A stretch of 64,000 nt of DNA, from positions 51,290 to 115,289 of the forward strand of contig NZ_ATUK01000018.1 of assembly GCF_000420165.1 (NCBI RefSeq), given 5' to 3'. This DNA comes from Thioalkalivibrio sp. AKL19 (GTDB lineage Bacteria > Pseudomonadota > Gammaproteobacteria > Ectothiorhodospirales > Ectothiorhodospiraceae). The notes beneath the pieces were generated by a model. The model was not told the DNA's origin and did not search any database. It saw only the letters and a list, made by a program, of their open reading frames with translations. Positions 16,317-26,320 of this stretch are shown here, one piece after another; position 1 is the stretch's first letter, and each line of letters begins with the position of its first letter. Both the position numbers and the translations under genes were made by a program.

Positions 16317-18200
16317 ATGGCCTTACTGCAGATCACTGAACCCGGAGCTGACTCCGCCCCGCACCAGCGGCACCTGGCGGCCGGGATCGATCTCGGCACC
16401 ACCCATTCGCTGGTCGCGACCGTGCGCAGCGGTGAGGTGGACACGCTGCCGGACGAGCAGGGGCGGCATATCCTGCCGTCGGTGGTGCACTACGCCGCGG
16501 ACGGCGTAACCGTGGGTCATGCGGCGGCCGAACATGCGGCGGACGACCCGCACAACACCATCGCCTCGGTGAAGCGCCTGATCGGGCGGGGGGCGGCGGA
16601 TGTCGCGACACTGTCCGGCGAGCTGCCGTTCCGGCTCAAGACCGGCGAGTCCAGCGTGCCGCGGATCGAGACGGCGGCGGGCGACAAGACCGCCGTGGAA
16701 GTGTCCGCGGAGATCCTGCAGACGCTGCGGGCGCGCGCCGAAGCGACCCTGGGCGACGAGCTCGAGGGCGTCGTGATTACCGTGCCCGCGTATTTTGATG
16801 ATGCCCAGCGCCAGGCCACGCGCGACGCCGCGCAGCTGGCCGGGCTCAACGTCTTCCGTCTGATCAGCGAGCCGACCGCGGCGGCCGTCGCCTACGGCCT
16901 GGACCAGGGCGAGGAAAGCACCATCGCCGTCTATGACCTGGGCGGCGGGACCTTCGATATCTCCATCCTGCAGCTGCGCCGGGGCGTGTTCGAGGTGCTG
17001 GCGACCGGCGGCGATTCGGCCCTGGGCGGCGACGACATCGACCGCGCCATCGCCGACTGGCTCCTGACCCAGGCTGGCATGGGCGGGGAGACCGATCCGC
17101 AGCGCCTGCGCCGCGTGTTGCTGGCCGCGCGCCATGCCAAGGAGGCCCTGACCGACGTCGCGAGCACCACGGTCGAGGTCGTGCGCGCTGATGGTTCCAC
17201 CTGGTCCGGCGAGATGGATCGCGACACCCTGGTGGAACTGGCCCGCCCGCTGCTGGAGCGCACCATGACCGCCTGCCGGCAGGTGCTGGCGGACGCGGGG
17301 CTGGAGAAAGACGGCATCGACGAGGTCGTGCTGGTCGGTGGGTCCACTCGCATGCCGGCGGTGCGCGAGGCGGTGGAGGGCTACTTCGGCCGGACCCCGC
17401 GCGCCGGGATCGATCCGGACCGCGTGGTCGCGATCGGGGCCGCGCAACAGGCGGACATCCTGGCCGGCAACAAGCCGGATACCGAGCTGGTGTTGCTGGA
17501 TGTGATCCCGCTGTCGCTCGGGCTGGAGACGATGGGGGGGCTGGTCGAGTTCATCGTCCCGCGCAACACTACCATCCCGGTCACGCGGGCGCAGGAGTTC
17601 ACCACCTTCAAGGACGGCCAGACCGCGATGTCGTTGCACGTCGTGCAGGGCGAGCGCGACGTGGTCGACGCCAACCGCTCGCTGGCCCGGTTCACGCTTT
17701 CCGGCATCCCGCCAATGGTCGCCGGTGCGGCGCGCATCCGCGTGACCTTCCAGGTGGACGCCGACGGGTTGCTGAACGTGACCGCGCGCGAGCAGACCCA
17801 GGGGGTCGAGGCGCATATCGAGGTCAAGCCGAGCTATGGCCTGACCGACGCCGAGATCGAGCAGATGCTGCGCGATTCGGCGTCCTCGGCCCGCGAGGAC
17901 ATGGAGGCCCGCCGCCTGCGCGAGGAGCTGGTCGAGGCCGACCGGGTGCTCGAGGCACTGGACGCCGCGCTGGAGGCGGATGGCGATCGGTATCTCGAGC
18001 CCGAGGAACGCCAGACCATCGAGCAGGCGCGCGACGCCCTGCGCGCCGAGCGCGAGAAGGGCGCGGATCCGGACGCCATCGAGGCCGCCCGCAAGCGCGT
18101 GGAGCAGGCCTCGGAGGCCTTTGTCGCGCGGCGCATGAATGACAGCATCCGGCGCGCGCTCGCCGGACACAACGTTAGCGAATACGACGCAGGGAACTGA
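16317..18200 (+). CDS. hscA: Specialised Hsp70 chaperone HscA
   Basis: A 627-residue Hsp70 that uses ATP to extract or transfer clusters from IscU by binding its LPPVK motif. The nucleotide-binding domain shows [32 protein letters not shown] and [15 protein letters not shown]. The substrate-binding domain begins near [12 protein letters not shown] and ends in a charged helical lid. AAGGAG precedes the ATG; hscB ends 15 nt upstream and fdx begins 4 nt downstream. No truncation. Confidence 0.97.
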   Translation: MALLQITEPGADSAPHQRHLAAGIDLGTTHSLVATVRSGEVDTLPDEQGRHILPSVVHYAADGVTVGHAAAEHAADDPHNTIASVKRLIGRGAADVATLSGELPFRLKTGESSVPRIETAAGDKTAVEVSAEILQTLRARAEATLGDELEGVVITVPAYFDDAQRQATRDAAQLAGLNVFRLISEPTAAAVAYGLDQGEESTIAVYDLGGGTFDISILQLRRGVFEVLATGGDSALGGDDIDRAIADWLLTQAGMGGETDPQRLRRVLLAARHAKEALTDVASTTVEVVRADGSTWSGEMDRDTLVELARPLLERTMTACRQVLADAGLEKDGIDEVVLVGGSTRMPAVREAVEGYFGRTPRAGIDPDRVVAIGAAQQADILAGNKPDTELVLLDVIPLSLGLETMGGLVEFIVPRNTTIPVTRAQEFTTFKDGQTAMSLHVVQGERDVVDANRSLARFTLSGIPPMVAGAARIRVTFQVDADGLLNVTAREQTQGVEAHIEVKPSYGLTDAEIEQMLRDSASSAREDMEARRLREELVEADRVLEALDAALEADGDRYLEPEERQTIEQARDALRAEREKGADPDAIEAARKRVEQASEAFVARRMNDSIRRALAGHNVSEYDAGN

Positions 18201-18204
18201 GAAC

Positions 18205-18543
18205 ATGCCCCAGGTAATCTTTCTGCCCCACGAGGAAATCTGCCCCGAAGGCGCCTCCCTCGAGGCCCAGTCGGGCATCAGCATCTGTGATCTCGCACTG
18301 CAAAACGGCATCGAGATCGAGCATGCCTGCGAGAAGTCGTGCGCCTGCACGACCTGCCATGTCTACGTGCGCGAAGGTCTCGACAGCCTGGGCGAGCCGA
18401 CCGAGGACGAGGAAGACATGCTGGACAAGGCCTGGGGCCTGGAGCCGGACTCGCGGCTTTCCTGCCAGGCCATTGTGGCGGACAGCGATCTCGTGGTGGA
18501 ACTGCCGAAGTACACCATCAACCAGGTCTCCGAAAACCACTGA
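18205..18543 (+). CDS. fdx: ISC-type [2Fe-2S] ferredoxin
   Basis: A 112-residue adrenodoxin-type ferredoxin that supplies electrons for cluster assembly. Ligands are in CEKSCACTTC (C-x5-C-x2-C pattern) and in LSCQAI. The start at MPQVIFLPHEEICPEG is chosen because it follows hscA by 4 nt and matches the family; an earlier in-frame ATG lies inside hscA. Confidence 0.96.
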   Translation: MPQVIFLPHEEICPEGASLEAQSGISICDLALQNGIEIEHACEKSCACTTCHVYVREGLDSLGEPTEDEEDMLDKAWGLEPDSRLSCQAIVADSDLVVELPKYTINQVSENH

Positions 18544-18557
18544 GCGAGGGATAGGCG

Positions 18558-18761
18558 ATGAAGTGGACCGATACCCAGGAAATCGCGATGCAGCTGGCCG
18601 ACGAACACCCGGACGTCGACCCGCGCAACATCAACTTCATGGACCTGCGCCAGTGGGTGATGGGCCTGCCGGACTTCGATGACGACCCGGACCGCTCGGG
18701 CGAGCGCATCCTCGAGGCGATCCAGCTCGCCTGGATGGACGAGGCCGACGTCGACGACTGA
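18558..18761 (+). CDS. iscX: Fe-S assembly regulator IscX
   Basis: A 67-residue, very acidic protein that binds iron and IscS and tunes cysteine desulfurase activity in E. coli. The signature MKWTDTQEIAMQLADEHPDV and DLRQWVMGLPDFDDDP is full length. Last gene of the isc operon, 14 nt after fdx. Confidence 0.95.
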   Translation: MKWTDTQEIAMQLADEHPDVDPRNINFMDLRQWVMGLPDFDDDPDRSGERILEAIQLAWMDEADVDD

Positions 18762-18790
18762 CCGGACGCCTTGGTGGTCCAAGGCGTTTA

Positions 18791-19014
18791 TTCACCACGA
18801 AGCCCACGAAGACACGAAGAAAGTCAAAAGCGATCAACAGGAAGATTGGAAGGCGGGAAGATTCTGGGTGTAGGCCGCAGTGTCATGGCTGGACGGATAG
18901 GCAGGCATTGCCGCCCATCCACCGACAGGCGCACCAAAAACAAAATCTTCCTATCTTCCCGTCTTCCTGTGCAATTTGTTCGCCCTTGAATTTCTTCGTG
19001 GGCTTCGTGGTGAA
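18791..19014. repeat. Family-C long palindromic repeat (CACCACGAAG ends), copy 1
   Basis: Perfect 21-bp inverted arms (18791-18811 and 18994-19014, starting TTCACCACGAAGCCCACG) continue inward as an imperfect stem containing CAGGAAGA and GGAAGAT motifs, so the unit folds into a long hairpin. Small frames such as HHEAHEDTK are by-products of the repeat, not genes. It fills the isc-ndk gap together with the hairpin at 19102; the rest of 18762-19182 shows nothing else. Confidence 0.75.
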
Positions 19015-19101
19015 ATCACGGTTTTTGGCGCCGGATTGCCGCGAAGGCGTCAGGTCGCTAGACTACGCGCCGCACGTTGTGTCCGCGTCGTTTTGCGTTG
19101 G

Positions 19102-19123
19102 GAACCCGCCGTTCGGCGGGTTC
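19102..19123 (+). terminator. Perfect hairpin between the isc operon and ndk
   Basis: The stem GAACCCGCCG / CGGCGGGTTC closes on a TT loop and is followed by TCGCGTTTG, a poor U-tract. It could end transcription coming from the isc side or act in the ndk leader, 60 nt before the ndk start. Confidence 0.4.
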
Positions 19124-19182
19124 TCGCGTTTGCACCCGGGCCCGGCGACCGAAATCAATCCAAGTAGCAGGAGAGCCGCCCC

Positions 19183-19614
19183 ATGGCCGTTGAACGCACC
19201 CTTTCCATCATCAAGCCCGACGCCGTTGCCAAGAACGCGATCGGCGACATCATCGGCCGCTTCGAGAAGGCCGGCCTGAAGGTCGTCGGCGCGCGCATGA
19301 TGCACCTGAGCCGCGAGCAGGCCGAAGGCTTTTACGACGTGCACAAGGAACGCCCGTTCTTCAATGACCTGGTCGAGTTCATGATCTCCGGCCCGGTGCT
19401 GGTTCAGGTCCTGGAAGGTGAGGACGCCATCGCCAAGAACCGCGACATCATGGGCGCGACCAACCCGAAGGAAGCGGCTCCGGGCACCATCCGCGCCGAC
19501 TTCGCTGTTTCCATCGACGAGAACGCCGTGCACGGCTCCGATGCCCCGGAAACCGCCGAGCGCGAGATCGCGTTCTTCTTCGGTGACGACGGCGTCTGCC
19601 CGCGTACCCGATAA
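19183..19614 (+). CDS. ndk: Nucleoside diphosphate kinase
   Basis: A 143-residue enzyme that balances NTP and dNTP pools by phosphate transfer through a phosphohistidine. The start [17 protein letters not shown] and the active-site His117 in [16 protein letters not shown] are canonical. Full length. It precedes rlmN, as in many gammaproteobacteria, but here a 284-bp repeat element separates the two genes. Confidence 0.98.
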   Translation: MAVERTLSIIKPDAVAKNAIGDIIGRFEKAGLKVVGARMMHLSREQAEGFYDVHKERPFFNDLVEFMISGPVLVQVLEGEDAIAKNRDIMGATNPKEAAPGTIRADFAVSIDENAVHGSDAPETAEREIAFFFGDDGVCPRTR

Positions 19615-19632
19615 GAGCTCCGCAGGCACCAA

Positions 19633-19916
19633 GGGAAACACTGATCAATGTACACGCTCGCGCTCGAGTCGCTTTTGCGTGCGAACAAGGCGCGGTGACT
19701 GCCGTGCAGTCATTCTGCACAAGGGAGCCGCAACGCAGTTCCCACGCCCGTTTTTGATCAACAACGGGCGGCCGAGCCCCTTCGGGGTTGGCGCCCCAGG
19801 TTCCCCGATCCTGCGTTGCGCCGATTGCGGGTAGAACCACTACCCGCCGCACGACGCGCCTTGTCTCGGACAACCTGGGGTGCCAACGCGAGTGTGTACA
19901 TTGATCAGTGTTTCCC
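19633..19916. repeat. Family-A MITE-like element (copy A2, most intact)
   Basis: A 284-bp element with perfect 23-bp inverted ends (19633-19655 and 19894-19916, outermost GGGAAACACTGATCAATG), after which pairing resumes with CTCGCG. Internal sequence is shared with copies at 8.7, 39.9 and 42.5 kb. It codes for nothing. No obvious target duplication is visible. It sits between ndk and rlmN; 19917-20008 holds the rlmN leader. Confidence 0.85.
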
Positions 19917-20008
19917 TAAGGGGCCCGGCTGCACCGCGCAGCGGGCCCCGTAGGCAGGCATCCCTTCGGCACAGTACACTAGGGGACTTGAGCCAACCGG
20001 TCCCTGTT

Positions 20009-21142
20009 ATGGCAAGCGCATCCTCCACCCTCCTGAATCTGCTGGGCTACAGCCACCAACAGCTCGTCGAGCTGCTGGCGCAGTGGGGTGAACCGCGTTT
20101 TCGTGCCACCCAGCTGATCAAGTGGATCCATCAGCGCGGGGTCACCGACTTCGAGCAGATGACCGACGTCTCGCGCAAGCTGCGCGAGCGCCTGGCCCGC
20201 GAGACCGAGATCCGGGTACCCGAGATCGGGCTGGAAAAGGCCTCCTCCGACGGCACCGTCAAATGGGTGTTGCGGCTCCCCGATGGCAATGCCATCGAGA
20301 CCGTCTTCATCCCCGAGGGCGGCCGCGGCACGCTGTGCATCTCCTCCCAGGTCGGCTGTGCGCTCGACTGCACCTTCTGCTCCACGGCCCAGCAGGGCTT
20401 CAACCGCAATCTCACCAGTGCCGAGATCATCGGTCAGGTGTGGCTGGCCATGCAGCGCCTGCCGGCGCCGGAAGGCCGCAAGCGGGCGGTGAGCAACGTG
20501 GTCCTGATGGGCATGGGCGAGCCGCTGGCCAATTTCGATGCGGTGGTCCCCGCCTGCCAGTTGATGACCGACGACAACGCCTACGGCCTCAGCCGGCGGC
20601 GCGTGACGTTGTCGACCTCCGGGCTGGTGCCGGCCCTGGATCGTCTGAGCGAACACACCGATGTTGCGCTGGCCGTCAGCCTGCATGCGCCGAACGATGC
20701 ATTGCGTGACCGCCTGGTGCCGATCAATCGCAAGTACCCGATTGCCCGGCTTCTGGACAGTTGCCGCCGCTACGTCGAGGCGACCGAGGCCCACAGCGGC
20801 GTGACCTTCGAATACGTCCTGCTGGCGGGGGTGAACGATCAGCCCGAGCACGCCAACGAGCTTGCCGCGCTGTTGCGCGGCATCCCCGGCAAAATCAACC
20901 TGATCCCGTTCAATCCGTTCCCGGGAGCCCCGTTCGACCGCCCGCGCGAGACCGATGTGCTGGCGTTCGAGCGGCGCCTGCAGAAGGCCGGCTACGTCAC
21001 CACCGTGCGTCGGACGCGCGGCGACGACATCGATGCCGCCTGCGGGCAGCTGGTGGGGCAGGTCGAGGATCGAACCAATCGCGGCATGCGCATGTTCCGC
21101 CTGCATGCCGAGTTGCCACAGACGGACCGGAGGGCTTCATGA
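20009..21142 (+). CDS. rlmN: Dual-specificity 23S rRNA/tRNA A2 methyltransferase RlmN
   Basis: A 377-residue radical-SAM enzyme that methylates C2 of A2503 in 23S rRNA and of A37 in some tRNAs. The cluster motif is CALDCTFC (Cys117, 121, 124). The resolving Cys lies in DIDAACGQL near the C-terminus, and the family block [13 protein letters not shown] is present. The start [19 protein letters not shown] is chosen over upstream in-frame codons that read into the repeat element. Its TGA overlaps the next ATG (ATGA). Confidence 0.96.
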   Translation: MASASSTLLNLLGYSHQQLVELLAQWGEPRFRATQLIKWIHQRGVTDFEQMTDVSRKLRERLARETEIRVPEIGLEKASSDGTVKWVLRLPDGNAIETVFIPEGGRGTLCISSQVGCALDCTFCSTAQQGFNRNLTSAEIIGQVWLAMQRLPAPEGRKRAVSNVVLMGMGEPLANFDAVVPACQLMTDDNAYGLSRRRVTLSTSGLVPALDRLSEHTDVALAVSLHAPNDALRDRLVPINRKYPIARLLDSCRRYVEATEAHSGVTFEYVLLAGVNDQPEHANELAALLRGIPGKINLIPFNPFPGAPFDRPRETDVLAFERRLQKAGYVTTVRRTRGDDIDAACGQLVGQVEDRTNRGMRMFRLHAELPQTDRRAS

Positions 21143-21909
21143 CGGGACGCACGGGTTTGCGCCTGGCGGCGTTGCTGTGCTTGGCGCTGCTGCTGGGGGG
21201 CTGTGCCGCGACCGCCGACCGGCCGGTCTCCGGCGAGCGCGAGGAGGCGGCCGAGGTGCATGCCGAGCTCGGGATCGGGTATCTGCGCGAAGGCGAGTTC
21301 GAGCAGGCCGAACGCAACCTTCGCCGCGCGCTCGACTATGACCCCGGCTACGCCCTGGCCAACATCGGCATGGCGGCGGTGTACGAGCGCAAGGGCCAGC
21401 TGGACCGTGCCGAGGAACACTACCGTCGGGCCCTGCGCCGGGACGAGGGGAACCCCTTCGCCCAGACCAACCTGGGTGCGCTGCTGTGTAGTCGCGAGGA
21501 CTTCGACGAGGCCCAGGAGCTCTTCGCCCGGGCCATCGACAACCCGGACTACGACCGTCGCGACATCGCCTACATGAATTCCGGCGTCTGTCACGCCGAT
21601 GCAGGCGACACTGAACAGGCGGAACGTCAGTTGCGGCGTGCACTGGAACTGAACCCGCAGTACCCGCGGGCGCTGCTGGAAATGGCGCGGCTGACCTATC
21701 ACGCCGACCGCCCCATGCAGACCCGTGCCTTCCTTCAGCGCCTGGACAGCCAGGGCGTGGAGAATGCCGAGACGCTCCTGCTGTGCTACCAGGCCGAGAC
21801 CGCGCTGGGGAACAGCCGCGCGGCCAATGCCTGCGCCGAGCGCCTGAGCCGCCAGCACCCGGACAGCGAAGAGATGACCGAGCTGCGCCGTCTGGAGCGT
21901 GAGGGGTGA
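21139..21909 (+). CDS. pilW: Type IV pilus biogenesis/stability lipoprotein PilW (PilF)
   Basis: A 256-residue TPR lipoprotein that promotes assembly of the PilQ secretin in the outer membrane. The signal ends in the lipobox LLGGC (Cys at about 22). Several TPR units follow ([46 protein letters not shown] and others). The order rlmN-pilW-rodZ is conserved in gammaproteobacteria. Start and stop overlap both neighbours by 4 nt, giving translational coupling. Confidence 0.92.
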   Translation: MTGRTGLRLAALLCLALLLGGCAATADRPVSGEREEAAEVHAELGIGYLREGEFEQAERNLRRALDYDPGYALANIGMAAVYERKGQLDRAEEHYRRALRRDEGNPFAQTNLGALLCSREDFDEAQELFARAIDNPDYDRRDIAYMNSGVCHADAGDTEQAERQLRRALELNPQYPRALLEMARLTYHADRPMQTRAFLQRLDSQGVENAETLLLCYQAETALGNSRAANACAERLSRQHPDSEEMTELRRLEREG

Positions 21910-23090
21910 GCGATTCGCGCGACAAGGAACCGGATCTGGGCCGGGTCGAGGATGTCGATGACTCGACCGGAAACGTCGCCCCGCTGCGCACCGAGGCGAC
22001 GGACCCCGACCCGGAGCCGTCGTTCTCCGCCGCCCACGGCCTGACCACCCGCGATCAGCCAGGTGGCACCGAGGCGGAGGTGCCGGGGAACGACGACGAG
22101 CCCGGTGCCAGCCTGCGCCGGGCGCGCGAGGCCGCGGGTCACGATACCGCGTCCCTGGCCCGCCGTATCCATCTGGGGCGCGGTACCCTGGAAGATCTGG
22201 AGTCCAACCGCTTTCAGCACATGCCGCCGGCGTACGTACGGGGGTATCTGCGCTCCTGCGCGCGCGAGCTTGGTGTGGATGCCGGCCCGTGGATCGAGGC
22301 CTTCGAGCGTCATGGCCTGGTGGACCCCGAACTCCGGGCGGTCGCGACACCGTCCGCGCGGGCGCGTCACCAGCGCCGCGGCCGGGGCATCTACTGGCTG
22401 GCCCTGTTGCTGTTCGCGATCCTGCTGGGTCTCGGGGTGTACGCCTGGAGTGAACGCACGGGGACCCCGGTCCTGCCGTCGCTGAACCTGGGCGACGCCC
22501 GCGAGGCGGTTCCGGGGCTGGGCGGGACCCAGGACGCGGATGTAGACCCACCGGGTCCGCCGGAGACCATTCCCTCGGACAGCGAGCGTGCCGAGCCCGA
22601 GACGCCCGCTCCGGCGGGCGTGGCGGAAGAAGCTCCGGTAGAGGAGACCGCCGAATCCCCGATGACCGGGCCCGGCGGGGACGATTCCGCCGAGGCCGCG
22701 GCTGAAACCGCGCCGCCCGGGGTGACGGCCGAGTCCCTGACCGAGCGCCTGGCCGTGCCGGAAGAGCCGGCCACGCCCGATGTGGCCGCATTGCCTGAAA
22801 CCGAGTCCGTGGCCGAGGCCGATTCCGGGCCGGCCGAGGCGGGCGACGGCGCCGAGCTGGTACTGACATTCGAGGAAACCTCCTGGGTGGAGATCCGCGA
22901 TGCCGATGACGAGGTAGTGCTGACCGGTGTGCTCAGTTCGGGCGATCGCGAGACGCTCCGTCTGGAGCTGCCGGGCCGGGTGATCCTGGGCAACGCCCCT
23001 GGCGTCTCGCTGACGCTGGACGGCGAACCGGTGGACCTCGAGCCGCATATCCGTAGCGACCGCACCGCGCGCTTCGATCTGGAAGGCTGA
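21906..23090 (+). CDS. rodZ: Cell-shape protein RodZ
   Basis: A 394-residue bitopic protein linking MreB to the elongation machinery. An acidic, disordered N-terminus (1-65) is unusual in length. The HTH domain follows ([40 protein letters not shown]). The single membrane helix is [21 protein letters not shown] Pro/Glu/Ala-rich periplasmic linker leads to a DUF4115 beta domain ([20 protein letters not shown]). It starts at a GTG overlapping the pilW stop. Confidence 0.93.
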   Translation: MSDSRDKEPDLGRVEDVDDSTGNVAPLRTEATDPDPEPSFSAAHGLTTRDQPGGTEAEVPGNDDEPGASLRRAREAAGHDTASLARRIHLGRGTLEDLESNRFQHMPPAYVRGYLRSCARELGVDAGPWIEAFERHGLVDPELRAVATPSARARHQRRGRGIYWLALLLFAILLGLGVYAWSERTGTPVLPSLNLGDAREAVPGLGGTQDADVDPPGPPETIPSDSERAEPETPAPAGVAEEAPVEETAESPMTGPGGDDSAEAAAETAPPGVTAESLTERLAVPEEPATPDVAALPETESVAEADSGPAEAGDGAELVLTFEETSWVEIRDADDEVVLTGVLSSGDRETLRLELPGRVILGNAPGVSLTLDGEPVDLEPHIRSDRTARFDLEG

Positions 23091-23133
23091 GCCCGGGCCT
23101 TCCCGGTCGGCTATCACAACCAAGAAAGACGCC

Positions 23134-24414
23134 ATGAAAGCGATCAAGTCGATCCGCGGGATGCACGACATCCTGCCCGAGTCCATTCACGTCTGGCAGC
23201 ACCTGGAAGCCACCCTGCGCGAGGTCCTGGAGGGCTACGGCTACCACGAGATCCGTATGCCGATCGTGGAGGCCACGGAGCTGTTCAAGCGCTCTATCGG
23301 CGATGTCACCGACATCGTCGAGAAGGAGATGTATACCTTTGACGACCGTAACGGCGACAGCCTGAGCCTGCGCCCCGAGGGGACCGCCAGCTGCGTGCGC
23401 GCCGGGATCCAGCACGGGCTGCTGCACAACCAGGTCCAGCGCCTGTGGTACCTGGGGCCGATGTTCCGCCACGAGCGCCCGCAGAAGGGTCGCTATCGTC
23501 AGTTCCATCAGGTCGGAGTCGAGGTCTTTGGTCTCCCGGGCCCGGATGTCGACGCCGAGATGCTGGCGATGACGGCGCGGCTGTGGCACATGCTGGGACT
23601 GGCGAACGTGCGTCTGGAACTGAATACGCTGGGCACCCCCGAAAGCCGTCAGCGCTATCGCGACCACCTGATTGCCTATTTCGAGCAGCACCGCGACGCC
23701 CTGGACGAGGAGGCGCAGCGCCGGCTGTACGACAACCCGATGCGCATCCTCGACAGCAAGCATCCGGAGACCCGAGAGGTCGTTGCGAACGCGCCCAGCC
23801 TGATGGATGACCTGGACGACGCCTCGCGCGCCCACTTCGATGGCCTGTGCGCGCATCTCGACGCGCTGGGCATCGCCTACGAGCACAACCCGCGCCTGGT
23901 GCGCGGCCTCGATTACTATACGCATACCGTATTCGAGTGGATCACCGATGACCTTGGTGCCCAGGGCACGGTATGCGCCGGCGGCCGCTACGATGGCCTG
24001 GTCGAACAGCTCGGCGGGCGCGGGACCCCGGCCATCGGGATGGCCATGGGGCTGGAGCGCCTGGTGGCGCTGCTGGAGGCGCGGGAAGAGGCCCCGGCGG
24101 CCCCGGGGCCCGATGCGTACCTGATTGTCGGGGGCGACGAGCTGGTGGGGCCGGCGCTGCAGCTGGCGGAACAGCTGCGTGGCGAGTTGCCGGGGCTGCG
24201 CCTGGTGCAGCACTGTGGCGGCGGGAGCTTCAAGTCGCAGATGAAGCGCGCCGACCGGCTGGGGGCGCACTACGCCCTGGTCCTCGGAAGCGACGAACAC
24301 GCCGCGGGCACCGTGACGGTGAAGCCGTTAAGATCGCAGGGCGGCGAGCAGGTGGCCGTCGACCGTGCATCCCTCGCCGATCATCTGCGCAGCGCCCTCG
24401 ACGCGCGCTCGTAG
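23134..24414 (+). CDS. hisS: Histidyl-tRNA synthetase
   Basis: A 426-residue class II synthetase charging tRNA-His. It shows the N-terminal [11 protein letters not shown], class II motif 2 near [17 protein letters not shown], the histidine-A block [13 protein letters not shown] and motif 3 [11 protein letters not shown], followed by the anticodon-binding domain. Full length. ispG, commonly found between rodZ and hisS in related genomes, is absent; the gap is only 43 nt. Confidence 0.97.
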   Translation: MKAIKSIRGMHDILPESIHVWQHLEATLREVLEGYGYHEIRMPIVEATELFKRSIGDVTDIVEKEMYTFDDRNGDSLSLRPEGTASCVRAGIQHGLLHNQVQRLWYLGPMFRHERPQKGRYRQFHQVGVEVFGLPGPDVDAEMLAMTARLWHMLGLANVRLELNTLGTPESRQRYRDHLIAYFEQHRDALDEEAQRRLYDNPMRILDSKHPETREVVANAPSLMDDLDDASRAHFDGLCAHLDALGIAYEHNPRLVRGLDYYTHTVFEWITDDLGAQGTVCAGGRYDGLVEQLGGRGTPAIGMAMGLERLVALLEAREEAPAAPGPDAYLIVGGDELVGPALQLAEQLRGELPGLRLVQHCGGGSFKSQMKRADRLGAHYALVLGSDEHAAGTVTVKPLRSQGGEQVAVDRASLADHLRSALDARS

Positions 24415-24437
24415 CCAACGCAAGGACAGAAGACACG

Positions 24438-25052
24438 ATGAGTTATCTCACCGACGAAGAAAAAGCCGAGCGCATCAAGCAGTGGTGGTCGGACAACGGC
24501 CTGGCGATCGTGGCCGGGCTGGTCCTCGGGATCGGCGGCCTGTTTGGCTGGAACTGGTGGAGCGATCGCGAGGAAACGCGGGCCCAGGCGGCCTCCGAGA
24601 TGTATCAGGCCCTGCAGACGGCCGGACGGACCGGTCAGACCGATCGTGCGCTGGAACTGGCCGATGCGGTGATCGAGCAGGGCCGGGGGACACCCTACCG
24701 AGCCCTCGCCTGGGTCTACCGTGCGGACGTGGCGATCGCGCAGGATGACCCCGAGGCCGCGATCGATGCCCTGCAGGCCGCGCGTGACGCCGCGCCGGAT
24801 CGCGGCTATCGCGAGGTCCTGACCCTGCGTCTGGCCCGTCAGATGATCCTCGCCGAGCGTCTCGATGACGCCGAGGCCACCCTGGCGGACATCCGCAGCG
24901 ATGCCTTCACGGGGCTCAAGCGCGAGCTGGAAGGCGATCTGGCCCGTGCCCGTGGCGATCGCGAGGCTGCCCGCGAACATTACGAGGCCGCACTGGACGC
25001 GGGGCACAGCCCCGAGTACCTGCGCCTGAAGTACGAAGAACTCTCCGTCTAA
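24438..25052 (+). CDS. yfgM: YfgM-family ancillary SecYEG translocon subunit
   Basis: A 204-residue single-pass inner-membrane protein with a periplasmic TPR-like domain. The start MSYLTDEEKAERIKQWWSDN is the family signature. The membrane segment is GLAIVAGLVLGIGGLFGW. In E. coli YfgM associates with SecYEG and PpiD and assists folding of exported proteins. It lies between hisS and bamB as in most gammaproteobacteria. Confidence 0.92.
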   Translation: MSYLTDEEKAERIKQWWSDNGLAIVAGLVLGIGGLFGWNWWSDREETRAQAASEMYQALQTAGRTGQTDRALELADAVIEQGRGTPYRALAWVYRADVAIAQDDPEAAIDALQAARDAAPDRGYREVLTLRLARQMILAERLDDAEATLADIRSDAFTGLKRELEGDLARARGDREAAREHYEAALDAGHSPEYLRLKYEELSV

Positions 25053-25080
25053 ATTTTCCGTCCAGAGGATTCCTCGCCCG

Positions 25081-26271
25081 ATGTCAGTGCCTTCCCTTGC
25101 GAGTCCGGCCGTGCGCCTGCTGATTGCCAGCGCGTTGATCCTGTCCCTGAGCGCCTGCGGTCTGTGGCAGCGCGATACCACCGAGCCGCCCGCGGACCTG
25201 CCGGACTTCGAGGCCGAGGGCCAGCCGGAGCGGCTGTGGTCGCGCTCGGTGGGCAGCGGCGGCGAGCGTTTCCTGTGGCAGGTCTACCCGGGCATTACCG
25301 ATGACCTGGTGGTGATGACCGATGCCGCGGGACGCGTCTCCGGTCTGAATCCCGATGGCGGCAGTCAGCGCTGGCAGGTGCGCCTGGACGATGCCCGCGT
25401 CTCCGCCGGCGTGGGGGTCGGGGAAGACCTCGCGGTGGTCGGCACGCTGGACGGCTACGCCATTGGCGTGGATCTCGAAGGCGGTGGCGAGCGCTGGCGG
25501 GCCGCGCTCTCCAGCGAGGTTCTGACGGTCTCGGACGTGGCCGCCGGGCTGGTGGTCGTGCGGACCAACGACGGGCGCATCCACGCCCTGGATGCAGCCT
25601 CCGGCGCAACCCAGTGGACCGCGCTGCGCACCACTCCCTCGCTCAGCCTGCGCGGGGCCCAGCGCCCGCAGATCACCTCCGGCCGGGTGCTGGCCGGGTT
25701 CGACAACGGGCGGCTGCTGATGCTGGGACTCAACCGCGGGAACGTCCTCTGGGAGACGACCCTGGGCGTCCCCAGTGGCCGCACCGAGGTCGAGCGCATG
25801 GTGGACGTCGACGGGCACATCCCGTTGTATCGCGGGGCGGCCATCGCCGCGACCTATCAGGGGCGCCTGGCGGCTCTGGACCTGAATTCCGGCGAGATCT
25901 TCTGGGCCCGCGACTTCTCGTCCTACCAGGGCGCGGACGTCGATACCGGGTCCGACGTGCTGGTGGTGACCGACGCCGAAAGCCACGTCTGGGGGCTGGA
26001 GCCGCGCAGTGGCGGCGACCTGTGGCAGATGGACGGCCTGCGCCTGCGTGGCGTTACCGCGCCGGTCGTGGTGGGGCAGCACGCGATCGTCGGCGACTAC
26101 GAGGGCTACCTGCACTGGATCGACCTGGAGGACGGGCGCATCGTGGCCCGGCTGCGCGCCAGCTCCGGTTCCGTGGTCACGCGGCCGACCCTGGTGAACG
26201 GTACGCTGTACGTCGTTACCGACAACGGGCAGCTGACCGCGGTGAACCCCTCGATCCGGGGCGCCGAGTGA
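25081..26271 (+). CDS. bamB: Outer-membrane assembly lipoprotein BamB
   Basis: A 396-residue lipoprotein of the BAM complex. The signal peptide ends with the lipobox LSAC (Cys at about 23). Eight PQQ-like beta-propeller blades follow, visible as repeated [22 protein letters not shown] and [11 protein letters not shown] motifs. BamB binds BamA and speeds insertion of beta-barrel proteins. Full length, followed by der after 49 nt. Confidence 0.95.
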   Translation: MSVPSLASPAVRLLIASALILSLSACGLWQRDTTEPPADLPDFEAEGQPERLWSRSVGSGGERFLWQVYPGITDDLVVMTDAAGRVSGLNPDGGSQRWQVRLDDARVSAGVGVGEDLAVVGTLDGYAIGVDLEGGGERWRAALSSEVLTVSDVAAGLVVVRTNDGRIHALDAASGATQWTALRTTPSLSLRGAQRPQITSGRVLAGFDNGRLLMLGLNRGNVLWETTLGVPSGRTEVERMVDVDGHIPLYRGAAIAATYQGRLAALDLNSGEIFWARDFSSYQGADVDTGSDVLVVTDAESHVWGLEPRSGGDLWQMDGLRLRGVTAPVVVGQHAIVGDYEGYLHWIDLEDGRIVARLRASSGSVVTRPTLVNGTLYVVTDNGQLTAVNPSIRGAE

Positions 26272-26320
26272 ACCACGCCATGCCGGGTCGCCGGGCGCAC
26301 TGCAACGGGCTGGGCCGCCG

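Noticed and set aside
18771..18873. Small frame encoding HHEAHEDTKKVK-like peptide
   Set aside because: It is generated by the family-C palindrome, and the same peptide pattern appears wherever this repeat occurs.
19917..20008. Clear sigma70 promoter for rlmN
   Set aside because: TACACT at about 19975 could be a -10, but no acceptable -35 lies 16-19 bp upstream.
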